The position numbers were made by a program, and so were the translations under genes. Shown here in pieces: positions 1 to 7,353 of a stretch of 35,277 nt of DNA. Below the pieces are notes generated by a model that saw only the letters and a list, made by a program, of their open reading frames with translations, ran no database searches and was not told where the DNA came from. Numbering within the stretch: the stretch's first letter is position 1; every line of letters begins with the position of its first letter. The stretch is from assembly GCA_009903405.1 (NCBI GenBank), contig PRCZ01000012.1, positions 1-35,277 of the forward strand, in the 5' to 3' direction. The stretch comes from Candidatus Methanophaga sp. AG-394-G06. GTDB taxonomy: Archaea; Halobacteriota; Syntropharchaeia; Alkanophagales; Methanospirareceae.

Positions 1-133
1 CCCCATATCTACTAGTCGCGATCATCTCAGCCGGATCTCCCGGGGCAACGTGCATTATTGTAAATGTCAACATAGTTGCCCCTAATATGACTACGAACAT
101 CAATAACAATCGTCTTATAATGAAATGTAACAT
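1..133 (-). CDS. ABC transporter permease, DppB/OppB type (N-terminal part only)
   Basis: The reading frame starts at an ATG at 133 and runs off the left edge, so about 44 residues are visible. It begins MLHFIIRRLLLMFVVILG, continues through a first membrane helix, and then reads MHVAPGDPAE, which is the typical start of DppB/OppB/NikB permeases (the helix followed by a PGDP motif). A GAGGTG ribosome site lies about 11 bases upstream of the ATG. The gene follows the dockerin-bearing solute-binding protein at 266-2008 on the same strand, so the two probably form one peptide- or nickel-type importer. Substrate cannot be read from this fragment. This is a second system, separate from the permease pair at 4108-5879. 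Confidence 0.85.
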   Translation of the reverse strand, partial: MLHFIIRRLLLMFVVILGATMLTFTIMHVAPGDPAEMIATSRYG

Positions 134-203
134 GCAGTGATAGCACCTCGAAATTCGTCAATTACCATCTCAATTCATCTCATTTTTCCAATAAATAAAA
201 CCA

Positions 204-232
204 GGTGGAGATGCGATGCATATGTCTCCACC
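204..232 (-). terminator. Intercistronic stem-loop between binding protein and permease
   Basis: GGTGGAG at 204-210 pairs with CTCCACC at 226-232 around a 15-base loop. It lies in the 132-base gap between the binding-protein stop and the permease start. There is no strong T-run after it on the minus strand, so attenuation or mRNA stabilisation is as likely as full termination. Binding-protein genes often need more transcript than their permeases, which would fit. Confidence 0.45.
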
Positions 233-265
233 ACGGTATTTTTTAACATTTGTAGCACTGCTATA

Positions 266-2008
266 CTATGTCGTAGAGTAGATATCCTCCCAGTTGATCC
301 AGAACCAGGGATGGAGTTCAAAACCTCTCACATTATTCCTCTGTGCGTTGATCATCTCCTCGTAGTATATCGGGAACATGGGGACTTCTTTGGCTACTAT
401 CCCCTGCACTTCAACGTATATTTCGTTCCTTTCGTCCTGATCCATTGTTACCTTTCCGAGTTCTGTCAGTTCATCCACACGCGAATTGTTATAACACATG
501 CCGCGCATCAAGTTCATGTCTCCTTCTGAATTGAACCAGTCGTACAGCATAAAGTGAGGGCCCAAAGGCGTGTAAGGAGTCATTGCCATTTCGTACTCTC
601 CATCCTTCAGAGCGGTACTCCACGCACCTCCTGCCAGCACCTGTATATCTGCCTTAATACCGACGTCATTCAGCTCGCTTTGTATTACCTCTGCAATAGC
701 TTCGTAGGGCCATCGTCCAATCAGCCCACTGTGTAGCAGTAAGCGTACCTCGAATGGCTGACCTTCCTTATCCAATATTCCGTCTCCATCCGTATCTACC
801 CAGCCAGCGTCACTCAGTAGTTGTTCTGCCTCATTAGTACCATATTTAGCGTCTATCTCGGTATTCACCCATTCCGCAAGTGTGGGCGTTATTGCTCCTT
901 TGCCCGGCAGACCATACCCTTCGAGAATGGTATCCACTATCGTTTCCTGGTCGGTGGCGTACTGAACAGCCTGTCTTGCACGGGTATCGTTGAAAGGTGT
1001 TTTACCACTGTTGAGTATCAGGAAATGCGATGTAGCAATCAGTCGGCTAAGTACCTCGATTTCAGGATCCGCATCCAATGTTTCAGCATACTCAGGCAAG
1101 ACACCGCCGGTATCTATGATGAGGTCGATCTCTCCGGTCTCTAACGACATAGCACGAGAATTTGCATCTGGAATACATCTGAGCGTCATACCCTCCAGCT
1201 TAGGCATGCCTCCCCACCAGTCCTCATTTCTCTCCAATACTAACTTATCATCCGGAGAGTACTCAACTACCTTGTAGGGGCCTGTACCTATCGGTTCCAG
1301 CACGTTCCTATCTTCGTCCACGGCATCAGGGCTTATCATAGACATGAAAGGCCAGCTCAATTGTCGGACGAAAGGCGCAAACGGTTCACTATGTGTGAAT
1401 TGGATTGTATAATCGTCCACTACGTCTATCGATTCCAGGGGACCTAATTGACCAGGTTTCTCCGCATCGAGTCGCTCGAAATTCTGTTTCGCTGTCTCGG
1501 CGTTGTAAGGCGTTCCGTCATGGAATTTAACTCCTTCTCTCAGATAGAATGTCCAGACTTTTCCGTCATCCGATACTTTCCAGCTAGTGGCTAACATCGG
1601 TTGGGGTTCCAGTTCGTAATCTAACCAGACTAATTGTTCATAAACGCCCGTCAATGAGGGATGTGCCCCATAGCCATACTGCTTGCCGGGATCGCGACCT
1701 AATCCGGCAATTAATGTTCCACCTGGGAATGGATTATCTCCGCTAATAATCCCCGCGATATAAGTAGTGTCACGCGCGTTTATTTCGCCATCCTGATTTG
1801 CATCTGCTAACTCGTTTTTTTCTGCCTTGCCAGCAATTATCTGCTCTACGTAGGTCATATCATCTTCGTCTATCACGTTGTCTCCATTTGCATCACCGTA
1901 AAGCTTTGCACTCACAGTTGGCATTGATGCTAACAGCATTACACCAACTATCACTGCGATTATTCCAAGTACTGCACCATTATCTATTTTTTTTCTCATT
2001 TGTTTCAT
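266..2008 (-). CDS. Family-5 extracellular solute-binding protein with N-terminal dockerin
   Basis: This 580-residue exported protein captures a ligand, probably oligopeptide or a nickel complex, for a Dpp/Opp-type ABC importer. Residues 1-35 form a signal peptide (basic start, long hydrophobic run, VSA cleavage region). Residues about 36-95 carry two dockerin calcium loops, DANGDNVIDEDD and DANQDGEINARD, each followed by a short helix. The rest is an SBP_bac_5 fold, with YEQLVWLDYE, the WTFYLREGVKFHDGTPY motif and IGTGPYKVVEY. Dockerins normally dock onto cohesins, so this binding protein may be attached to a surface scaffold; no cohesin was recognised in the window. GGGGGTGAT lies just upstream of the chosen ATG, and the permease fragment at 1-133 follows. 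Fold and dockerin are clear; the substrate is not. Confidence 0.92.
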   Translation of the reverse strand: MKQMRKKIDNGAVLGIIAVIVGVMLLASMPTVSAKLYGDANGDNVIDEDDMTYVEQIIAGKAEKNELADANQDGEINARDTTYIAGIISGDNPFPGGTLIAGLGRDPGKQYGYGAHPSLTGVYEQLVWLDYELEPQPMLATSWKVSDDGKVWTFYLREGVKFHDGTPYNAETAKQNFERLDAEKPGQLGPLESIDVVDDYTIQFTHSEPFAPFVRQLSWPFMSMISPDAVDEDRNVLEPIGTGPYKVVEYSPDDKLVLERNEDWWGGMPKLEGMTLRCIPDANSRAMSLETGEIDLIIDTGGVLPEYAETLDADPEIEVLSRLIATSHFLILNSGKTPFNDTRARQAVQYATDQETIVDTILEGYGLPGKGAITPTLAEWVNTEIDAKYGTNEAEQLLSDAGWVDTDGDGILDKEGQPFEVRLLLHSGLIGRWPYEAIAEVIQSELNDVGIKADIQVLAGGAWSTALKDGEYEMAMTPYTPLGPHFMLYDWFNSEGDMNLMRGMCYNNSRVDELTELGKVTMDQDERNEIYVEVQGIVAKEVPMFPIYYEEMINAQRNNVRGFELHPWFWINWEDIYSTT

Positions 2009-2077
2009 TTTTTTCGTATCACCCCCTAACTAACTTTTCTTATTAATTTTGTATATTAATTGTAGATAATATTTGAG

Positions 2078-2099
2078 TATATAATATATTTTTTCCGGA
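2078..2099 (-). promoter_or_regulatory. Archaeal promoter of the dockerin binding-protein gene
   Basis: On the minus strand TCCGGAAAA (BRE-like) is followed directly by AATATATTATATA (TATA box). Initiation would fall near 2055-2060, giving about 50 bases of leader with a strong GGGGGTGAT ribosome site before the ATG at 2008. Confidence 0.6.
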
Positions 2100-2291
2100 T
2101 TTTTTTACTTAAAAATATCAAATAGCTAAAATGTGGCACATATAACTAGCAAATGCAAGCGATATATGTAAAGGGTATATGTTAGTTTAAGGAGAAAGCA
2201 AAAAATCTTGTGGATTTTGAGTGACTGATTGCAAAATGCCGAGTGCAAATAAAAAAGGGAGGGGAAGGAGGAAAAAAATGAAGGCAGAATC

Positions 2292-2384
2292 CTATTTACT
2301 TCTCCTCCCGTATAGGGTGAGCCTTTTCAGTGGGTGCACAGGGACAAGACCACCCACTGCCGCTTCACTTAGGGGCGTACACAT
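2292..2384 (-). CDS. Internally deleted MCAP-family small peptide (30 aa)
   Basis: The ORF encodes 30 residues starting MCTPLSEAAVGGLVP and ending in HPLKRLTLYGRRSK. The start matches the four intact MCAP peptides (10972, 15130, 15592 and 17838), and the end resembles their tail (FRPLKKLSLKK in the 10972 copy), but the roughly 20-residue hydrophobic middle is missing. It sits 36 bases downstream of a promoter nearly identical to that of the 10972 copy. There is no ribosome site before its ATG. Either it is a pseudogene that lost its membrane segment in frame, or it is a soluble variant. The shared N-terminus plus shared promoter make relationship to the family likely; expression as protein is uncertain. 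Confidence 0.45.
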   Translation of the reverse strand: MCTPLSEAAVGGLVPVHPLKRLTLYGRRSK

Positions 2385-2419
2385 GTTTCATAACGCCCAT
2401 TTCTTACTTACATTTTAGG

Positions 2420-2437
2420 TATATTTATTACTTTCGG
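2420..2437 (-). promoter_or_regulatory. Promoter block shared with MCAP and FmdE-like genes
   Basis: The minus strand reads CCGAAAGTAATAAATATA, that is a BRE followed by a TATA box. The same 18 bases occur before the MCAP gene at 10972 and before the FmdE-like gene at 21952. DNA upstream of it (about 2440-2500) also resembles the DNA upstream of the 21952 promoter. Confidence 0.65.
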
Positions 2438-3261
2438 TTTTCATCTGTTTTTTATTCGTGTATGATTTATGATTTTATGTTGATTTGGTATTACAAAGAG
2501 GTGTTTAGTGCGGCACTAGTTATCGCTGATCCAGACGCAAAAGACAGGAATAGCATCCCCAGTGCCATCGTTGATTTGAGAGTGGATAACCAGCAAAATC
2601 AGGTGCTTCTATTATCTTCTGTATTGAGAAATACTTTTCCAGCAATTCTATATACTCTTCAAATGTGAGGTCACCTTCAAAACTGTAGATCCTCTCGCCT
2701 TTCTTCACACCACTCCAAGCCACCATACGCTACTCAATATCCAGCAGAGGGTTTTTTGAACCTCCGCCTTGATGCATGTGCATGAATATAGTCCTTTACT
2801 AAGGGATATAGGGAAATAGGCGAATCAATTCGCATGGGCACTGTCGAATTTTTCCGTGAAATTACTATACGCTTAAGTTTTACCGCAGAGTGCGCGGAGA
2901 ACACAGAGGCATTAGAAACCCAAAACGTGGATTGAAACGCTCTTAAACTCTGCACCCTCGGAGATCTCCGACGTGATAAATCGCAGATTAATGAGGAGGC
3001 GATTACTCGCCCCTCCTCATCTTAGAACGGTACATGCTCATTACAGGAATAACGACACATCTAACCGCTATAACTGCGTATCATGTGGGTAAAACGGACC
3101 TCATGAGATCGCCTACTGCTTTCCGTAGAATAAGCTTGGATTAGGCTGACAATGCAGTAAACAAATTTTTAGAGCAAAAGCGAAGAAATTGCAGGAATAA
3201 AGGCAAATTAGAAAGATTTGGTTGGTGGTTCCAGAGGCTCAATAGAAATTTGAGCAGATGC
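2438..3261. other. Gene-poor stretch with degraded coding remnants
   Basis: No intact recognisable gene lies here. A 68-codon minus-strand frame at 2520-2726 (MVAWSGVKKGERIYSFEGDL, then TFEEYIELLEKYF) has protein-like composition for about 45 codons and then looks random. It may be the broken end of an exported protein; I do not recognise the family. A short repeat built on CGCAGAG/CGCGGAG/CACAGAG lies at 2882-2911. From about 3000 to 3261 I see nothing assignable. Confidence 0.4.
2882..2911. repeat. Short CGCAGAG-type tandem motif
   Basis: Three degenerate units of about nine bases, CGCAGAGTG, CGCGGAGAA and CACAGAGGC, stand in a row. Such CGCAGAG motifs are common intergenic repeats in many prokaryotic genomes. 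No function is evident. Confidence 0.4.
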
Positions 3262-3999
3262 CTATTGTCTCTTTCCGACTACCGTCATGTAAATAACACT
3301 CTCCTCTGTACCATCGACATCCAATAAAGCGTTTACTTCGTCATCGTAGAACGCACCAACCTGGCAACTGTCGAGATTCAGTGCAACTGCGGCTAACGAA
3401 ACGTTCTGAGCTATATGGCCTGCATCTAACCATACGTAGCGATATGCCCGTTGTTTGGATCGCCATTTTGACCGTTCGAATATTGCAGTCCAGATAAAGA
3501 CCACGTTCGCACGGTACGCAATTTCTTGATCGAAGGCCGACTGTGCTACCGGAAGACGAAAATCGCCTACTTTTAGCTGATCGAGCTCATGCTTATCAAT
3601 TGCATAATGGTAAACTCCAGGGTCAACGTGCTCCACGGAATTAGTTATGAGATACGTTTCTACGGGATACAACGCACCGGCTGATGGTGCGGTTCTAAAC
3701 CCCGACTCTAAATTAGTAATCCCCTGTGCTGCCCACAGCAGTTGTGACAGTTCCACTTTTTTCAGCGGCTCGTCTTTGAAGGATCGAATGCTTCGGCGGC
3801 GTCTCATGACTTCCCATAGTGGTGCTCCACCCTCCACCTGCGGAGGTTCGAGCTCTATTTTTGGCGCGGTTGGATACCGCTTATACCGCTCTGGCTTATT
3901 TGCCCAATCCAGATCCGTATCAAGAAGATCTCCTTTTTGATACTTCGTCTCTTGCTGGAATCTATCTCCAATTCCTTCTTTACTATCTCTTCTATCCAT
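3262..3999 (-). CDS. SagB/ThcOx-type nitroreductase-family oxidoreductase
   Basis: The protein has 245 residues from the ATG at 3999, which has a perfect GAGGAGGT ribosome site; an upstream in-frame extension to 4065 is unlikely. The fold is that of FMN-binding nitroreductases of the SagB subgroup: RRRRSIRSF near residue 65 (phosphate contact), RTAPSAGALYPVE near 100, and a C-terminal block with AGHIAQNVSLAAVALNL and VGAFYDDEVNALL. SagB-like enzymes oxidise azolines in RiPP clusters, but stand-alone archaeal members are common and mostly uncharacterised. No cyclodehydratase lies nearby. It is the last gene of the 9063-3262 transporter operon, 108 bases after the permease, so it may act on imported material. 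The family is secure; the reaction is unknown. Confidence 0.85.
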   Translation of the reverse strand: MDRRDSKEGIGDRFQQETKYQKGDLLDTDLDWANKPERYKRYPTAPKIELEPPQVEGGAPLWEVMRRRRSIRSFKDEPLKKVELSQLLWAAQGITNLESGFRTAPSAGALYPVETYLITNSVEHVDPGVYHYAIDKHELDQLKVGDFRLPVAQSAFDQEIAYRANVVFIWTAIFERSKWRSKQRAYRYVWLDAGHIAQNVSLAAVALNLDSCQVGAFYDDEVNALLDVDGTEESVIYMTVVGKRQ

Positions 4000-4107
4000 C
4001 CTTTTATACCTCCTCTCTAATTTTACATATACATAATATAAGCTTTTTGGATGTTCTTGTGTCAATCTGTGAAATCTTGTGGTTTAAGGGTTTGTATCAG
4101 ATTCAAT

Positions 4108-4965
4108 TCAAATCCACGGCGACCTCTTCAAACTCGGATTCACTATCTCTTCCAGCGCATATCCGATGAACGTAAATGAAAGTATCGTTAGCACAATACA
4201 TAAACCGGCTGGCAGCATCCACCACATCCATAGATCAGATATGAATATAGTAGGATATGCAAAAGCATCATGCAGCATCATGCCCCAACTCTTTGCTGTT
4301 GGGTCCCCGAGCCCAATGAAGCTCAATCCCGATTCTGCAAGTATTATGTATCTTGACACCAGGACCAACTGTACAAACACCAGTGGAACCACGTAAGGAA
4401 AGATGTGCCATGCCAAGATATGAGAATCTTTAGCACCAAACAGCCTTGTAGCATCCACATAATTCCGGTGCCTTAACGTTAACACCTCAGATCGTATAAT
4501 GCGGGCGGTTATAGCCCACTCAAATATAGCGAATACAAATACGAGATTCCAGACGCTAGGGAGCATGAATGCTGCGATTATAATTATTATTGGCAGTTTT
4601 GGAATCGTGAGGAACAAGTCCGTAAGCCGCATAAGGTAAAAGTCAAATCGCTTGAAATAGCCTGCAACAAGCCCGATAAGAAGCCCGATACCTACGGCTG
4701 CTATAGATGCAAACAGCGTGATGAACAGAGAAACCCTTGTGCCATAGATCAACTCGCTTAGTATGTCCTGCCCCACATGGTTTGTTCCGAGCAGATGCTC
4801 AGAATTGGGATGCTCCGTGCTTTCGAATCTTTGATGCGGATCATAAGGTGCAATATAAGGTGCAAAAACCGCGATTAGCAGAAAGAAAATCAGTAGTCCT
4901 AATCCCACCAACCCGAGCTTGTTATTCTTATACTGCTTCATGAAACTGATTGTAGCTTCGATCAA
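4108..4965 (-). CDS. ABC transporter permease, DppC/OppC type
   Basis: This is the second membrane subunit of a Dpp/Opp/Nik importer, 285 residues with about six membrane helices. It has the DppC N-terminal pattern (an FAPYIAPYDP stretch followed by EHLLGTNHVGQDILSELIYG) and the cytoplasmic EAA loop around YVDATRLFGAKDSHILAWHIFP that touches the ATPase. The start at 4965 is a TTG overlapping the preceding stop (TTGA) with GGTGA 7 bases upstream; an ATG eight codons later (4941) is an alternative. The overlap shows translational coupling to the DppB-type partner. No ATPase gene is present in this operon, so ATPases must be shared or encoded elsewhere. Confidence 0.92.
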   Translation of the reverse strand: MIEATISFMKQYKNNKLGLVGLGLLIFFLLIAVFAPYIAPYDPHQRFESTEHPNSEHLLGTNHVGQDILSELIYGTRVSLFITLFASIAAVGIGLLIGLVAGYFKRFDFYLMRLTDLFLTIPKLPIIIIIAAFMLPSVWNLVFVFAIFEWAITARIIRSEVLTLRHRNYVDATRLFGAKDSHILAWHIFPYVVPLVFVQLVLVSRYIILAESGLSFIGLGDPTAKSWGMMLHDAFAYPTIFISDLWMWWMLPAGLCIVLTILSFTFIGYALEEIVNPSLKRSPWI

Positions 4966-5879
4966 TCTTCTTTCACCCTGGGATCCAAAAGCTCGTATAT
5001 CCTATCGGCAGTGAAGTTTACCGCGAGGATTGCAAACGCGAAAAACAAAAATGCACCCTGTAATAGCGGATAATCATGTGCTGAAATCGCATCTGAGACC
5101 AGCAAACCAACGCCTGGATATGCAAATACCGTCTCGACGAAGATTGTGCCGGTGATTACGAGTCCTGCTATTAGGGCTACTAGTGTGATAATCGGTAGCA
5201 TTGCGTTCTTCAATGCGTGTCTGCGTATAATATACCACTCTCCCAGGCCCTTTGCCCTCGCTGTCCGTATATACTCCTCGTCCAATATGTTAAGCATAGA
5301 ATTCCTTGTTATGAGGTATATCACCCCGATACTGGTGAGAGTAAGCGTTAAAGCCGGTAGAAATAGGTGATGTAATATGTCTAATAACGTACCAAAAGCG
5401 GTTGAATAATCGATATAGAGAGTTTGTGCACCAAATCGGGGGAATATATCCAGCCGCCACCCGAAATAGATGATGAATAGCATGCCAAGAAAGAAAGGCG
5501 GGAACGAAGCCAAGGAAATAAACAATATGAGCAGTCCCACATCCGTCTTTTTGCCCTTCTTCCATGCCGAGACAGCACCTAATAAGATTCCCAATGTTAT
5601 GTATATCGCAGTTGAAGAGCCGACAAGAAGGAGCGTCCATTTTATGCTGCGCATCAATACGTCCCATACAGGTGCGTTTTTTGTAGTTGACCAGCCAAGA
5701 TCGCCGTGCATAAGATCTACTATATACATGATGTATTGCTCCGAAACAGGCTGGGTACTACTTGTTAAGCCTGATAGTGGACCCGCAGGCATCATTCGTG
5801 GTAAAAAAAAGTTGAGCGAGATAATTATGAATATTATAATAATATAGCCAACTATTTTTGTTATTATTTTCGTCTGCAT
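4962..5879 (-). CDS. ABC transporter permease, DppB/OppB type
   Basis: A 305-residue integral membrane protein, partner of the permease at 4108-4965. Typical DppB features are the N-terminal helix followed by FFLPRMMPAGP, then MHGDLGWSTTKNAPVWDVL and the EAA loop YIRTARAKGLGEWYIIRRHA. The usual PGDP after helix 1 is replaced by PAGPLSG, a common variant. The start ATG follows GGGATG. The gene stands about 120 bases behind the PGF-CTERM gene with a heptamer repeat and a small hairpin in between. It would form the channel that takes ligand from the binding protein at 7354-9063. Confidence 0.92.
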   Translation of the reverse strand: MQTKIITKIVGYIIIIFIIISLNFFLPRMMPAGPLSGLTSSTQPVSEQYIMYIVDLMHGDLGWSTTKNAPVWDVLMRSIKWTLLLVGSSTAIYITLGILLGAVSAWKKGKKTDVGLLILFISLASFPPFFLGMLFIIYFGWRLDIFPRFGAQTLYIDYSTAFGTLLDILHHLFLPALTLTLTSIGVIYLITRNSMLNILDEEYIRTARAKGLGEWYIIRRHALKNAMLPIITLVALIAGLVITGTIFVETVFAYPGVGLLVSDAISAHDYPLLQGAFLFFAFAILAVNFTADRIYELLDPRVKED

Positions 5880-5910
5880 TTCATCCCTATATTTGTTTAG
5901 CTCTGATGGA

Positions 5911-5990
5911 GTTGAGAGTTTGTGTGGTTGTGAGTTTATGAGTAGCTCTTGAGCAAGAGACCTAAAACCTAAAACCTAGCCCCTAACCCC
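5911..5990. repeat. Intergenic heptamer tandem repeats and small hairpin
   Basis: At 5961-5990 the units CCTAAAA, CCTAAAA, CCTAGCC, CCTAACC run in a period of seven. At 5911-5945 a degenerate GTTGTGA/GTTTATG pattern has roughly the same period. Between them CTCTT and AAGAG at 5946-5959 form a short hairpin. The period matches the heptamer repeats found inside both hdrA genes. Confidence 0.6.
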
Positions 5991-5999
5991 TATACACAC

Positions 6000-7301
6000 T
6001 CATCGTCCTTCATCTCCTTTTTTTCTGAACAGCAGCAGGTATGCTACAGCAAAGATAGCAGCGAGAGCGAATACTGGCTCGAATCCCGGCACGGCTGGCT
6101 TGGCTGACTTCGCGGGCGTAGGTGTGGCGATAGACGTAGGAATAGGAGAATGTTTAGATTTAGGTGTTGGTGTTAGTAACGGAGACGGTGCGGTGGCTAC
6201 TGCAGATGTAGGAGTCGGCGTTGAAGTTATATTTGCCGCAGGAGTAGCTGTTACGTGCCATATCCACGTGTGCAGATCAGACAACCCTGTTGTTGCGTTC
6301 GTTGCGATTGCAGAGGCGTTCCAGGTTCCAATGACGGAACTTGTGTTCGTATAGAGGGCATCCGTTACGCTTTCATTTGTTTGCACTTCTGTACCATTTA
6401 TTTGCCAGCTAATATCTGCTGGTTGGTTCATGGAGATGTTGAACGTTCTTGATTCGCTTTCTGTATTCATCACAACTGCTTCTATGGGTTTCCAGGCCGT
6501 TATGTTTGTCGGTAGTGTAACTTCGTCTCCTGCTTCCCCTACTACTATCTCGTTGTCACCTCCAATGTCATATTCCTCCTTCTCTTCATCTATGAGTATG
6601 CCCTCGAATGTGTAAGTATCCTCTTCGTCCGGTGCGGTCACAGTGTAAGTGAAAGAAGGTTCACCCTCCAATGTGAACTCAACAGTCTCATCTTCTACTT
6701 CTATTGATTCTGGATTGAGTGTGGAATCCTCATACACAAATCCATCCGGAAGTGTTTCGACTACTTTACCAAAGTAACCGTAATGTGATGTTTCCAGTTC
6801 TGTGGTGAAAACTTCACCCACGGATACAAGTTCTTCAGGTAGTGTCCTCGTTGCTACTGGTTCTGCGTCATCCTCCGCCTCTTCTACCACTATTTCCATA
6901 TCCCCTCCAACTTCGCATTTGTTTTTGGTGCCTTTGAGTATCCCCGTGAACATGTAAGTGCCCATTACGTCAGGTGCTCTTACCGTGTAAGTGAAAGAAG
7001 TTACGTCGACTAATAGGAACTCAACAGAGTTTGTTGATACATTATCGTTTACGAATTTGTGATCTAGTGAGGACTTCTGATAGCGAAACCCTTCTGGAAG
7101 AGTTTCTAATACTTTCCCGAGATTACCGTAATCAGATACTTCAATTTCTACGAAGAAACTTTCATCAGCAGATACAGGTTCTGCTGGTAGGGTCCTCGTT
7201 GCGGTTGCTGATTCTGCATTAGCTATTCCTGACGTCATTATCAATACTGCAGTAACTAATAGCAGCAGCCTTATCGTCAATACGCTTTTTCTTTTTTTCA
7301 T
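6000..7301 (-). CDS. Secreted two-repeat protein with PGF-CTERM anchor
   Basis: This is a 433-residue surface protein. Residues 1-30 are a signal peptide ending near ANA. Two repeats of about 105 residues follow (about 33-145 and 148-255). Each opens with VATRTLP-like text, contains YG.LGKVLETLPEGF, and ends with a SFTYTV.AP...GTY.F.G block and GGD.EIVV. A third Ig-like segment (about 258-355) has several NxS/T sites for N-glycosylation. A Thr/Pro/Ser-rich spacer leads to VPGFEPVFALAAIFAVAYLL and a basic tail, a clear PGF-CTERM signal processed by archaeosortase A. The gene lies between binding protein and permeases, so it may help hold the importer's outer parts. The ligand-binding role, if any, is unknown. 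Confidence 0.88.
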   Translation of the reverse strand: MKKRKSVLTIRLLLLVTAVLIMTSGIANAESATATRTLPAEPVSADESFFVEIEVSDYGNLGKVLETLPEGFRYQKSSLDHKFVNDNVSTNSVEFLLVDVTSFTYTVRAPDVMGTYMFTGILKGTKNKCEVGGDMEIVVEEAEDDAEPVATRTLPEELVSVGEVFTTELETSHYGYFGKVVETLPDGFVYEDSTLNPESIEVEDETVEFTLEGEPSFTYTVTAPDEEDTYTFEGILIDEEKEEYDIGGDNEIVVGEAGDEVTLPTNITAWKPIEAVVMNTESESRTFNISMNQPADISWQINGTEVQTNESVTDALYTNTSSVIGTWNASAIATNATTGLSDLHTWIWHVTATPAANITSTPTPTSAVATAPSPLLTPTPKSKHSPIPTSIATPTPAKSAKPAVPGFEPVFALAAIFAVAYLLLFRKKGDEGR

Positions 7302-7353
7302 AGTACCTCTATTTCTTTGATAATGCTTCCTTTTTGAAAAAAAAAGAAAAAAA

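Noticed and set aside
137-529. Plus-strand 130-codon frame opposite the dockerin binding-protein gene
   Set aside because: It is antisense to clear coding sequence, with no ribosome site and a random-looking protein.
2520-2726. 68-codon frame MVAWSGVKKGERIYSFEGDL and onward as a whole gene
   Set aside because: The second half loses protein-like character, no ribosome site precedes it and I recognise no family, so it is recorded only as a possible remnant.
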